From NCBI RefSeq assembly GCF_022558445.1, contig NZ_CP054699.1:2434001-2498000 (forward strand): 64,000 nt of DNA, read 5' to 3'. Position numbers and translations under genes: made by a program. This document shows positions 46,425-55,030 of this stretch, in pieces (position 1 is the first letter of the stretch; the number at the start of each line of letters is the position of its first letter). This stretch comes from Candidatus Contubernalis alkalaceticus. Its GTDB lineage: Bacteria > Bacillota > Dethiobacteria > SKNC01. The notes beneath the pieces were generated by a model. The model was not told the origin of the DNA. It did no database searches and worked only from the letters and a program-made list of their open reading frames with translations.

Positions 46425-46600
46425 TTGATAATAAATTTATATTCAGATTATATTACATCTTTCTACCACTACAGCAAAAGGCTGCTTATTTTGAGCTGCA
46501 CCGCTAAGCCATGAAGGACGGTTCCATTGTCCACGCTTTCAGAACGTCCCATTGGCACCGCTAATTCGGCACCGCTTATTTGCCAGTTTTCACAGTATTA
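46425..46600. other. ileS 3' region with GCACCGCT repeats
   Basis: GCACCGCT occurs three times (46499, 46555, 46569 approximately) together with an AAGGACGGTTCC repeat remnant. No gene is seen. Confidence 0.4.
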
Positions 46601-49411
46601 CTATTCTGTGGAAAGGCTAACATCCAGCTCCTTTATCACAGAATAACAACGGTTACAAAGCTCTGGATTTTCTGTTTGAGTGCCTACAGTTTCGCTGATA
46701 TTCCAACATCTTTCACACTTGCCGCCCCGGGCTTGACTGACCCCTATTTTTAAATCCCTTATGGAAGAGCTTTCGTAAATCCCCTCCAGGGCCACCAAAG
46801 TATCCGGTTTATGCAAAAGAATATGCGACACGATAAAAATCATGGCCAGTTGTTCTTCATATTCTTTCAGAAGTTCGTAAACATCTGGGGCAGGATAAAT
46901 ATCCACCGACGCCCCTTGAGAGCCCGATATGATTTTACTTCTCCTGGCCTCCTCCAATGCCCTGGAGACCTCATTGCGCACCTCCAGGATACCCTGCCAT
47001 TTCTCTTTCAACCGGTTGTCTAAATAATTTTTATTCACTTCAGGCCAGGAAGCCAGCTGTACCGTCTTCTCTACTTCCTCCGGCTTCTCCGGCAAAAACT
47101 GCCATATTTCTTCTGCGGTAAAGGGCATAATTGGAGCAATCATTATTACCAGAGAGTTCAGTATCTCATACATTACCGTTTGAGCTGCTCTCCTGCCTGA
47201 ATCTCCGGCGGGAAATACATAGAGCCTATCTTTTAAGACATCTAGATAAAAATTGCTCATATCAATTACACAGAAATTGTGAATGGAATGAAATACCTGG
47301 TGAAATTCATATTTCTCATAAGCCCTGGTAACCGTTTCTACCAATTCCTGAAGCCTGTGTAAAGCCCACCGGTCTATTTCCCACATTTCACTGTACGGTA
47401 CCCGGTCTTTAGAAGGGCTAAAGTCTCGGCTGTTCCCCAGCATATACCGAGCAGTATTGCGGATTTTTCGGTATACCTCCGACAGCTGCTTCAGTATGTT
47501 GGGGGAAACTCTGACATCTCCTTTAAAATCAGAAGAAGAAACCCACAACCTCAAGATATCAGCACCATAGTTTTTAATAATTTCCTTAGGAGCAACAACA
47601 TTGCCCACTGATTTGGACATCTTTTTGCCTTCTCCGTCCACTACCCATCCATGGGTTAGAACAGAACGATATGGGGCACTTTCCCGGGTTGCCACCGAAG
47701 TTAACAGAGAAGATTGAAACCATCCCCGATACTGGTCACTGCCCTCCAGGTAAAGGTCCACAGGCCAACCCAGTTCTTCCCTGGCGTCACAAACAGCAGC
47801 ATGAGTAGACCCGGAATCAAACCAGACATCCATGATATCTGTTTCTTTACGAAACCCGGAACCACTGCAGTGAGGACACTGGAGTCCCGCCGGCAGCATT
47901 TCCTCCGCCGTTCTTCTAAACCATGCATCAGACCCTTCTTCAGCAAAAAGATCCCTAACCTTCTTGATAGTATCATCATTAATCAATTCTTTATCACAGT
48001 CGTTGCAGTAAAATATAGGAATGGGCACTCCCCAAATTCGCTGTCGGGAAATACACCAGTCGTGTCGTTCCCCTACCATTTTAGTGATCCTCTCTTCTCC
48101 CCAAGAAGGAGTCCAATTAACCTCCTTGACCGCCTCCAAAGCTTTTTCCCGAAACTGGTCTATGGAGGCAAACCACTGCTCTGTGGCTCTAAAAATTACG
48201 GGCTTTTTACAACGCCAGCAGTGAGGATAAGGATGAGATAAAAAGTCAAGATGGAATAATAAATTTTTCTCTTTAAGCTCCGTAGTAACCGCCTTATTCC
48301 CTTCAGAATAGGACAGTCCCTGAAACTGTTTCGCTTCTTCTGTAAAAATACCCTTGTTATCCAAAGGAGCCACGATGGGAAGATCGTGAACCAGACTTAA
48401 CTGATAGTCTTCCATACCATGGCCGGGGGCTATGTGAACGCAACCTGAACCCTGCTCCAGGGTTACCAGATCACCGGTAACCACCACTCCTTCTTTATCC
48501 AGCAGAGCGTGTTGATATTTCAGCCCCGAAAGATCAGTCCCCTTATAACGGCCTACCACTTCCCAGTCGGTACGGTCTAATACCATCATTACTCGGGCAG
48601 CCAATCCCTCTGCCATAATATAATACTCCTCATCCAGTTTAATCCGCACATAATCAAAGTCCGGATGTAATGCTACAGCTACGTTAGCCGGAAGAGTCCA
48701 AGGGGTAGTGGTCCAGATTACCACATAATGATTGGGTTCCCCACCAAATAGACCCTTGTCTTGAATGATAGGGAATTTAACAAAGATAGAAGGAGATTTA
48801 CTATCATCATATTCAACCTCCGCCTCGGCCAGGGCTGTTTCACATGAAGTGCACCAATAAACCGGCTTAAGGCCTTTGTAAATATATCCTCTTTTGTACA
48901 TTTCTCCGAAAACTTCAATCTGCCGAGCCTCAAAAGAAGGGGCCAGGGTAAGATATGGATTAAACCAATCTCCTCGAACCCCTAACCTCATAAATTGTTC
49001 CCTTTGAATGTCCACAAATTTTAAAGCATAGTTCTTGCACTGGTGCCTAAACTCCAGGTCTCCTACCTCATGACGTTTAATTTTTTTAGTCTTAATAATT
49101 TGGTGCTCGATGGGAAGGCCGTGGGTATCCCACCCGGGAACGTACGGAGAGTCATACCCTTTCATGGTTTTATACTTTACCACAATATCTTTAATTACCT
49201 TGTTCATAGCTGTTCCCATGTGAATATCCCCATTGGCATAGGGGGGACCGTCATGAAGTATAAATTTTTCCTTACCTTTCCTGGTCTTTTGAACCAGTTC
49301 GTAGAGATTAATTTCATCCCAATATTTCAAAATGTCCGGTTCCCGTTTAGGAAGATTTGCCCTCATGGGAAACTCGGTTTGGGGAAGATTAAGTGTTTCT
49401 TTGTAATCCAT
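46601..49411 (-). CDS. ileS: Isoleucyl-tRNA synthetase
   Basis: 936 residues, full length for the bacterial zinc-containing type. HIGH-type motif PPYANGDIHMG (about 55-65), editing domain with TTTPWTLPANVAVA, KMSKS motif GKKMSKSVGN (about 600), anticodon-binding domain, and C-terminal zinc knuckle CERCWNISETVG then CNRC. Preceded by a T-box leader on the same strand. Confidence 0.98.
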   Translation of the reverse strand: MDYKETLNLPQTEFPMRANLPKREPDILKYWDEINLYELVQKTRKGKEKFILHDGPPYANGDIHMGTAMNKVIKDIVVKYKTMKGYDSPYVPGWDTHGLPIEHQIIKTKKIKRHEVGDLEFRHQCKNYALKFVDIQREQFMRLGVRGDWFNPYLTLAPSFEARQIEVFGEMYKRGYIYKGLKPVYWCTSCETALAEAEVEYDDSKSPSIFVKFPIIQDKGLFGGEPNHYVVIWTTTPWTLPANVAVALHPDFDYVRIKLDEEYYIMAEGLAARVMMVLDRTDWEVVGRYKGTDLSGLKYQHALLDKEGVVVTGDLVTLEQGSGCVHIAPGHGMEDYQLSLVHDLPIVAPLDNKGIFTEEAKQFQGLSYSEGNKAVTTELKEKNLLFHLDFLSHPYPHCWRCKKPVIFRATEQWFASIDQFREKALEAVKEVNWTPSWGEERITKMVGERHDWCISRQRIWGVPIPIFYCNDCDKELINDDTIKKVRDLFAEEGSDAWFRRTAEEMLPAGLQCPHCSGSGFRKETDIMDVWFDSGSTHAAVCDAREELGWPVDLYLEGSDQYRGWFQSSLLTSVATRESAPYRSVLTHGWVVDGEGKKMSKSVGNVVAPKEIIKNYGADILRLWVSSSDFKGDVRVSPNILKQLSEVYRKIRNTARYMLGNSRDFSPSKDRVPYSEMWEIDRWALHRLQELVETVTRAYEKYEFHQVFHSIHNFCVIDMSNFYLDVLKDRLYVFPAGDSGRRAAQTVMYEILNSLVIMIAPIMPFTAEEIWQFLPEKPEEVEKTVQLASWPEVNKNYLDNRLKEKWQGILEVRNEVSRALEEARRSKIISGSQGASVDIYPAPDVYELLKEYEEQLAMIFIVSHILLHKPDTLVALEGIYESSSIRDLKIGVSQARGGKCERCWNISETVGTQTENPELCNRCYSVIKELDVSLSTE

Positions 49412-49439
49412 GACTTTTAATACCTCGCTTTTCTATCAA

Positions 49440-49720
49440 AATAAAATTAAAAAAACCCGTCCTGATAGGGACGGGATAATATTCCCGCTGTACCACCCTG
49501 GTATAAAATAAATAATAAAACAATGGCATAACTGGCAGTAACGGCGCCACCGGCTGTGTCTACTCTTTTTTAAAATTTCGCACAGCACTCCCGGGTGATT
49601 TTCAGCAGGCATTGAAGGTCAGTTTTCAGCTTCCCTGACTCTCTGTACAGCAATAACCTGAATACTCCGCCCGTTCATCGATTTGTTCTTTAACAATCAT
49701 TATTACTAATATATCATTAT
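49440..49720 (-). promoter_or_regulatory. T-box leader of ileS
   Basis: On the minus strand the T-box core AGGGTGGTACAGCGGG is at 49484-49499, followed by the terminator CCCGTCCctatcaGGACGGG plus T run (49451-49476). The upstream leader has the long stem I region; an ATC (Ile) triplet in GAAAATCACCC about 49595-49605 is a candidate specifier. It senses uncharged tRNA-Ile. Confidence 0.9.
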
Positions 49721-49766
49721 TTTCTTAAAAGTCAATATTTATACCACTTTAATAACAAAAGGAAGC

Positions 49767-50276
49767 TTAACCCAGCCTGCCCTCCAGGTCATCCTCTTCT
49801 TCATACTTATTTCCTCCTGATTGGAAATCCAGCCAGGTTTCGGATTCCAGGGCAGACAGCTGTGCTTCAACCAGAGAACGCAATCGCAGCTTGAAAACCT
49901 GGGCCTGTTTATGCAGATCTTCATGCTCAGCCAAAACTTTGCTTGCCCTGTATCTGGCTTCTTCTATAATTCTTGAAGCATCCTTTTCAGCCTCCCTGCG
50001 AATCAGTTCTGCCTCCTTGTTGGCATTCCTTTTCACCTCTTCGGCTGTCTCCTGAGCAATTAATATAGCCTTTTGCAGAGTTTCCTCTATCCTTTTATAA
50101 TGCTCCAGCTTCCCATCCAGACCCTCCGCCTTTTCCTTAAGAAGAACATTTTCTTTAATCATTGTTTCGTAATCTTTGGTAAGCCTGTCCAAAAATTCAT
50201 TTACTTCGTCCCGGTTAAATCCCCGTAGTGCAACTGTGAACTCCTTGTTTTGAATGTCCAGCGGAGTTAATGGCAT
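49767..50276 (-). CDS. divIVA: Cell division protein DivIVA
   Basis: 169 residues. The N-terminal membrane-curvature-binding domain MPLTPLDIQNKEFTVALRGF then NRDEVNEFLDRLTKDYE is followed by a long coiled coil. AAGGAGG precedes the ATG. It marks poles and septa and is conserved between ylmH and ileS. Confidence 0.93.
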   Translation of the reverse strand: MPLTPLDIQNKEFTVALRGFNRDEVNEFLDRLTKDYETMIKENVLLKEKAEGLDGKLEHYKRIEETLQKAILIAQETAEEVKRNANKEAELIRREAEKDASRIIEEARYRASKVLAEHEDLHKQAQVFKLRLRSLVEAQLSALESETWLDFQSGGNKYEEEDDLEGRLG

Positions 50277-50356
50277 CTTAAAACCTCCTTGGTTCAGCTA
50301 TTGGTTCGTGTCATATCTTCCTTTTTTCTTCGCCAAATTTTAGCAAACTCCTTCTA

Positions 50357-51130
50357 TTACCGCACCTTTTTTACAACAATTCTCAATCTGCCCTTTTTAC
50401 TCTCCCCTAATATGTTTTCCAAAATTATCCTTCCTCTACCTCTTAAAGAAATCACATCTCCCTTTTTTACTTGAGAAGAAGGATCATTTGCCCTCTGCCA
50501 GTTCAACTTTACCTGATCAGCTTTAATTACCCTGGCAATCTTTGACCGGGAATATCCAAACCCCAAACCGGCTACTGTATCCAGCCTTAAAGAGGCCACA
50601 GTGCCCTTAATCTCTTTACTGCGTTCCTCTGGAACCACCAGATGTTCCAAATCAATCTCCTCTAGAGTTACTGGTACTGTGTTTACCTGGGTTAAATTTT
50701 GTAAGAGAAAAGGAACTATACTTGAATCCACTATAATTACTGCCCCCTGCTCTCCCATAATAATATCCCCTAGTTTTTCTCTCTTCAATCCAAGATTTAA
50801 GGAAGCCCCGAGATAATCCCGATGGCTCAGCTCTTTAAACTTAGAACCGCCCTTAAATTCCATCAAAGATATCCCTAAATCCACGGATTCAGCAGTCCAG
50901 CTGCCGGGCATCACTGCTATTTTTGCTCTCTCCGCCCCAGGGTAACCGCCATAGGTTAAAAACCTGATCTCTTTACAGGTTTTCAAATACGATTCCATAA
51001 CCTGCTGCTGATAAGGATCCATAAAATCAGTTATCTGAGGGGAATTTGAACGGCATACCAACTGAACTTTATCCTTTATTTTCTCCAACATGGCCCTCTC
51101 CAAAGGAGGAATGTGGTTTTCTCCTTGCAT
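50357..51130 (-). CDS. ylmH: YlmH, S4-domain RNA-binding protein
   Basis: 257 residues from the ATG at 51130 (AAGGAGATAAA upstream); the frame extends to 51148. C-terminal S4 domain: VAGLGFGYSRSKIARVIKAD, then QVKKGDVISLRGRGRIILE. The family binds 50S-tRNA complexes and acts beside RqcH in ribosome quality control, so its presence in the same window as rqcH is of interest though they are 50 kb apart. Confidence 0.9.
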   Translation of the reverse strand: MQGENHIPPLERAMLEKIKDKVQLVCRSNSPQITDFMDPYQQQVMESYLKTCKEIRFLTYGGYPGAERAKIAVMPGSWTAESVDLGISLMEFKGGSKFKELSHRDYLGASLNLGLKREKLGDIIMGEQGAVIIVDSSIVPFLLQNLTQVNTVPVTLEEIDLEHLVVPEERSKEIKGTVASLRLDTVAGLGFGYSRSKIARVIKADQVKLNWQRANDPSSQVKKGDVISLRGRGRIILENILGESKKGRLRIVVKKVR

Positions 51131-51158
51131 TTTATCTCCTTTTATCAAAGTTTATTAG

Positions 51159-51449
51159 TTACCTCACCAGATTTATTAACAGACCTCGAATAAAATTCAA
51201 AACAATAATGGCAACTATGGGAGAAAGGTCTATATAACCTCCGCCCATATTAATTAAAGGAATAATATTTCTAAAGGGAAGAAGTATAGGTTCCGTCACC
51301 TGGTAAACGACCTTTTTAAGTTGAACCAGCCAGGGTTTCCCGTATGGATTAAAAGCAAAGTAACTTAAGATAATTCGAGCTATTAAAAAATAATAAAGTA
51401 ACCTGAAAAAAACATTAATCATCTGAGCAAAATTAAAAATAGGTATCAC
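51159..51449 (-). CDS. YggT-family membrane protein
   Basis: 96 residues, two membrane spans, with the family motif PFRNIIPLINMGGGYIDLSP. GTG start. Corresponds to ylmG in Bacillus; implicated in division or cofactor-related membrane functions but not settled. Confidence 0.88.
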   Translation of the reverse strand: MIPIFNFAQMINVFFRLLYYFLIARIILSYFAFNPYGKPWLVQLKKVVYQVTEPILLPFRNIIPLINMGGGYIDLSPIVAIIVLNFIRGLLINLVR

Positions 51450-51477
51450 CTCACCATTTTTTTTTACTTATGGAAGG

Positions 51478-51927
51478 TTAATCATCCAGTTCAGAATCTT
51501 CAAAGGAACCTGTTGTAAAAGCATTTACTTCACTACGAGTAATGGTAGAATTAATATCTATATTATTCGGAGTGAAAATAAAAATATGATTACTAATTTT
51601 TTGGTAATTGGCATTGAGAGCATAAGCCGCTCCGCTGATAAAATCAATTAACCGCTTGGAAATCTCCAGTTCAGTGCCCTCCAGATTAATTACTACGGGG
51701 AGCTTGTTTTTCAGGTTCTCGGCAATGGACTGGGCTTCGTCAAAGTCTTTTGGTTCTGCCACAATCACCCTAAGATTTTTGCTGGTATGCAGGCTTACTA
51801 CTTTTCCTTTCCGATTAGAGGGATTTGCAGAATCAACTACAGAAGCCATTTCTTGATGGTCAACCTCCTCCTCAGCCAATCCAAAAAATACTAATATCTT
51901 ATCAAAAAATTTTAATCCCATTGTCAT
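51478..51927 (-). CDS. sepF: Cell division protein SepF
   Basis: 149 residues. An N-terminal amphipathic helix (GLKFFDKILVFFGLAEEE) is followed by a linker and the SepF core: VIVAEPKDFDEAQSIAENLK, then PVVINLEGTELEISKRLIDF. SepF anchors FtsZ to the membrane and shapes the septum. Confidence 0.93.
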   Translation of the reverse strand: MTMGLKFFDKILVFFGLAEEEVDHQEMASVVDSANPSNRKGKVVSLHTSKNLRVIVAEPKDFDEAQSIAENLKNKLPVVINLEGTELEISKRLIDFISGAAYALNANYQKISNHIFIFTPNNIDINSTITRSEVNAFTTGSFEDSELDD

Positions 51928-52019
51928 TATTCCTCCTTGACCTGTTTTTTAACCCCTTGTTCATAATAACTAATTATTCAACTATTTATACAGTATCTTT
52001 TCAAACATAATATCTAAAA

Positions 52020-52694
52020 TTAACCAAAGAGTGCCGTGCCGATTCTTACCATAGTAGCCCCCTCTTCAACGGCTACTTCATAATCACTGCTCATACCCAT
52101 AGACAGTTCTTTCAGTTCAACCCCCGGCACCTTAATTTTACAGGATAGATTCTTCAACTCCCGAAAAATAGTCCTGACCTCCTGGGGATCTTCCACATAG
52201 GGGGCAATAGTCATCAATCCTGTTATTTTTATATTGGGAAATTTTTCTACAACCATCTCAATAAATCCTTCTACTTCATTAACAGAAAGACCAAATTTGG
52301 ACTTTTCTTCAGCTACATTTACCTGAACCAGAGCTTCCGTAATCCTGCTGGATTTTTCAGATCGTATTTGAATCTCTTTTGCCAGGGAAAGTCTGTCCAA
52401 AGAATGAATTAAAGAAAAACGAGGCAGAACTTCTTTGACCTTATTACTTTGTAGGTGCCCAATGAAATGCCAGGTCAGTTTATCCGGGAGAATCTCTATC
52501 TTAGGGATAACCTCCTGAACCCTGTTTTCTCCAAAATTGTTAATCCCTATGGAAACTGCCTCTTTTATTTTTTCCGGAGCAACCCCCTTGGTTACAGCAA
52601 TAAGAGTGATGGTATCTTCTTGACGTCCCGATTTTACCTGGGCCTCCTTTATCTTATCTACGATTTTTAACAAGTTATCTTGCATCACAATCAT
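52020..52694 (-). CDS. yggS: YggS-family PLP homeostasis protein
   Basis: 224 residues, fold type III PLP-binding barrel. PLP Lys in TLIAVTKGVAPEKIKEAV, IHSLDRLSLAKEI, and phosphate-binding SMGMSSDYEVAVEEGATMVR near the end. It binds pyridoxal phosphate and affects amino-acid balance; no enzymatic reaction is established. Confidence 0.93.
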   Translation of the reverse strand: MIVMQDNLLKIVDKIKEAQVKSGRQEDTITLIAVTKGVAPEKIKEAVSIGINNFGENRVQEVIPKIEILPDKLTWHFIGHLQSNKVKEVLPRFSLIHSLDRLSLAKEIQIRSEKSSRITEALVQVNVAEEKSKFGLSVNEVEGFIEMVVEKFPNIKITGLMTIAPYVEDPQEVRTIFRELKNLSCKIKVPGVELKELSMGMSSDYEVAVEEGATMVRIGTALFG

Positions 52695-52743
52695 CTTCCT
52701 CCCATTTTTATAGAGTTATTTTTACTTTTTCTTTTCCCTAAGT

Positions 52744-54057
52744 CTAGGAGGGAATATATTGTCCTTCTCTAAAAAACCTGGGATTTGTAATAACAACCCT
52801 TCCTGCAGGCAGACCTTCCACTATAACATCTCCCTCATGTTCCTCTTTTACAGTAACCGGACGAAATCTCACCATTGCCTTTTCTATGGTATAGACTCCT
52901 GTTTCCTCGCCCTTCGTAAGTAAGGCTTCCTCCGGAACGATAATACCCCGAAGATAATTATAAATAATCTCTGCCTGAGTCTGCCTGTAAAGATAAAAAT
53001 TTTCCAACTGTTCATTTACTTTAAAAGTCACTAAGGTTTTATCTTGCTCTTCCTCAATGTGAAAAACATCAACTCTGACATCATAATCAGAAACAAAATC
53101 AAACCTGATATATACCCTTTTATTGTCCTTAAATTCTTCCCCCTGCTCCGGGGTCACAGGAACTGTAAAATACCAGGTATAATTATCTACAATTTTAAAA
53201 ATAGGAGATCCCCGCCCTATTTTCTCGCCAAAGTTTATTTCTTTACCCTCCCGTTTAAAAGCACCTAACTGATGACTGCTTAAAAAATGTATAAGGGAAG
53301 GCTGAAAAAAATCCTCCAACCCATCAGTATAATAAACAACGATCCCTGAAAAAGGAGATAATAGTTTACTATTAGTAGGATGAAGACTACTATGTACAAT
53401 CAGCTGTTCCTGGGAAATCCCTTTCAGCTGATGATAATATTTTTCAGCTTCCTCCATATCTCCCGCTGACAAAGCACTTCGCAGGCGGTTCACAACGACT
53501 GAGGTATGGTATTCAATTTCTTTAGGATCAAATAATTCTTCATTTTCTTCGAAAACTTCAGCAGCATCATTCTCCAGATTGTTGTCGTCAACTAGTAAAT
53601 CTTCCTCATTGTCCCCTTCATCATTTTCTTTTTCTTGTTTATCCTGTTCATGTTCATCATTTTGCAGAACATGGCTTTCTTCTTCCCGGTATTCCACTGT
53701 ATACAAAGGACGGGATACAATCTCTGCTACTTCCCTGCCAACACCAACTCGAGTTCCCTCTTCTAATGCCCAAATTAGATAACCCTCCTGAGGAGAAGTC
53801 ACAACCTTTTCTTCCCTGATAATAAAACCTTCAACAGCAATTTTTTCCTCCAGAACACTATCCTCTGTGATAACAGTCTTAACCACGTAAGATGAAGCCA
53901 TACCGTAACCCCATAAAAAAACTGACCGGCCTAGAAAAAAGACAAAAAGAATTATACTTAAGATTACTACCGTTTTTCTAAAGAATTTTTGAAGTGGCGT
54001 ACGTTCTTTTTTCTCTTTCTTATTACCCGGAATCAATTTTAAATGCTTTTTACGCAT
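52744..54057 (-). CDS. HlyD-like membrane protein of the ylm cluster
   Basis: 437 residues from the ATG at 54057 (AAAGGTG upstream); the frame extends to 54081. A basic cytoplasmic N-terminus, one membrane span (TVVILSILFVFFLGRSVFL), then HlyD/lipoyl-like blocks (EGFIIREEKVVTSPQEGYLI) separated by a strongly acidic stretch (EEDLLVDDNNLENDAAEVFE). Members sit at this position in many Clostridia. Role unknown; no transporter partner is adjacent. Confidence 0.75.
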   Translation of the reverse strand: MRKKHLKLIPGNKKEKKERTPLQKFFRKTVVILSIILFVFFLGRSVFLWGYGMASSYVVKTVITEDSVLEEKIAVEGFIIREEKVVTSPQEGYLIWALEEGTRVGVGREVAEIVSRPLYTVEYREEESHVLQNDEHEQDKQEKENDEGDNEEDLLVDDNNLENDAAEVFEENEELFDPKEIEYHTSVVVNRLRSALSAGDMEEAEKYYHQLKGISQEQLIVHSSLHPTNSKLLSPFSGIVVYYTDGLEDFFQPSLIHFLSSHQLGAFKREGKEINFGEKIGRGSPIFKIVDNYTWYFTVPVTPEQGEEFKDNKRVYIRFDFVSDYDVRVDVFHIEEEQDKTLVTFKVNEQLENFYLYRQTQAEIIYNYLRGIIVPEEALLTKGEETGVYTIEKAMVRFRPVTVKEEHEGDVIVEGLPAGRVVITNPRFFREGQYIPS

Positions 54058-54169
54058 ATTTTTAACACCTTTAATATCCATTTTTTACTTATGTAACCCA
54101 ACATACTACTATTGTAATATATTTTACCTGAAAAAGTCGAGGGTTTATAGATTATTAATATAATACAGA

Positions 54170-54973
54170 TTATGACAGGCTTATTACCGACACCATCCGT
54201 CCAGTCTTACCCCCATCTCTACGAAAGGAAAAAAATGAATCCGGATGACAGAAAGTACAGTGACTGCTAATGGTAATATTATCTTTCCTGACCCCTGCAG
54301 TTTCCAAAATTCCAACATTTAACATTTTTAAGTCCAATATCCATTTTTCTTCACCAATAAGTTTTACAAAGAGATGAGATTCTTTCACCGCTTCCGATAC
54401 CTTTTTAATGACCTCAAATCCAACTTCATAACAGCAGGCACCGATTGCCGGTCCAATTCCTACCAGGATATCCCCTGCATTGCTGCCGAAACTGTTAACC
54501 ATAGTCTTTACCAGTTCTGACCCAATTCCTCTTACCGTACCCCTCCAACCGGCGTGCCCCAGGCCAATCACCTGCTTTACAGGGTCAAAGAGAAAAATAA
54601 TAACACAATCGGCAGAATACATGGTTAGAATAACCCCTCTCTGCCCTGTAACCAATCCATCTCCCTCCAAAACGCCTTCTTTGTTTAAGAAAGCTTCCCT
54701 CTTTTTTCCAACAGTTATTACTTTGCTGCCGTGAATCTGCTTTAATGACCAGAAATCACCCTTCAAATTTAAAACATTAAAAAATGTCTGCCTGTTTTCA
54801 TAAACTTTGAACTCATCACCCCTCTGTCCACATTCATTATCCAGACGGTTAGAAGGGTTTTTACTTTTCTCTAACTTACGGGTAGAAAAGCCATGTATTA
54901 TACCTCTTTTTGTAAAGGATGGTATGGTCAAGTATTCTAACCCCTCCTTTTTTTGTAAGATGAAGTCTCCCAT
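54170..54973 (-). CDS. ylmD: YlmD/YfiH (LACC1-family) multicopper-like purine nucleoside enzyme
   Basis: 267 residues. Conserved metal-binding residues are in LKQIHGSKV, SADCVIIFLFD, GLGHAGWRGTVRGI and SHCTFCHPDSFFSFRRDGG. The family was called polyphenol oxidase; it is now known to include purine nucleoside phosphorylase/adenosine deaminase activity. The 66 bases that include its first codons and upstream region are duplicated across the neighbouring IS1634-type element. Confidence 0.9.
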   Translation of the reverse strand: MGDFILQKKEGLEYLTIPSFTKRGIIHGFSTRKLEKSKNPSNRLDNECGQRGDEFKVYENRQTFFNVLNLKGDFWSLKQIHGSKVITVGKKREAFLNKEGVLEGDGLVTGQRGVILTMYSADCVIIFLFDPVKQVIGLGHAGWRGTVRGIGSELVKTMVNSFGSNAGDILVGIGPAIGACCYEVGFEVIKKVSEAVKESHLFVKLIGEEKWILDLKMLNVGILETAGVRKDNITISSHCTFCHPDSFFSFRRDGGKTGRMVSVISLS

Positions 54974-55030
54974 TTGGATCTACCCTTTCTATATAAAAAA
55001 CTTTATTTAACTTAAATTATACTATATTAT
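54965..55030. repeat. 66-bp target duplication, left copy
   Basis: Identical to 56986-57051. It contains the first three codons, ribosome-binding region and upstream DNA of ylmD. Confidence 0.9.

Noticed and set aside
47714-48241. 175-codon plus-strand frame
   Set aside because: It is antisense to the middle of ileS and is a by-product of that gene's codon use.
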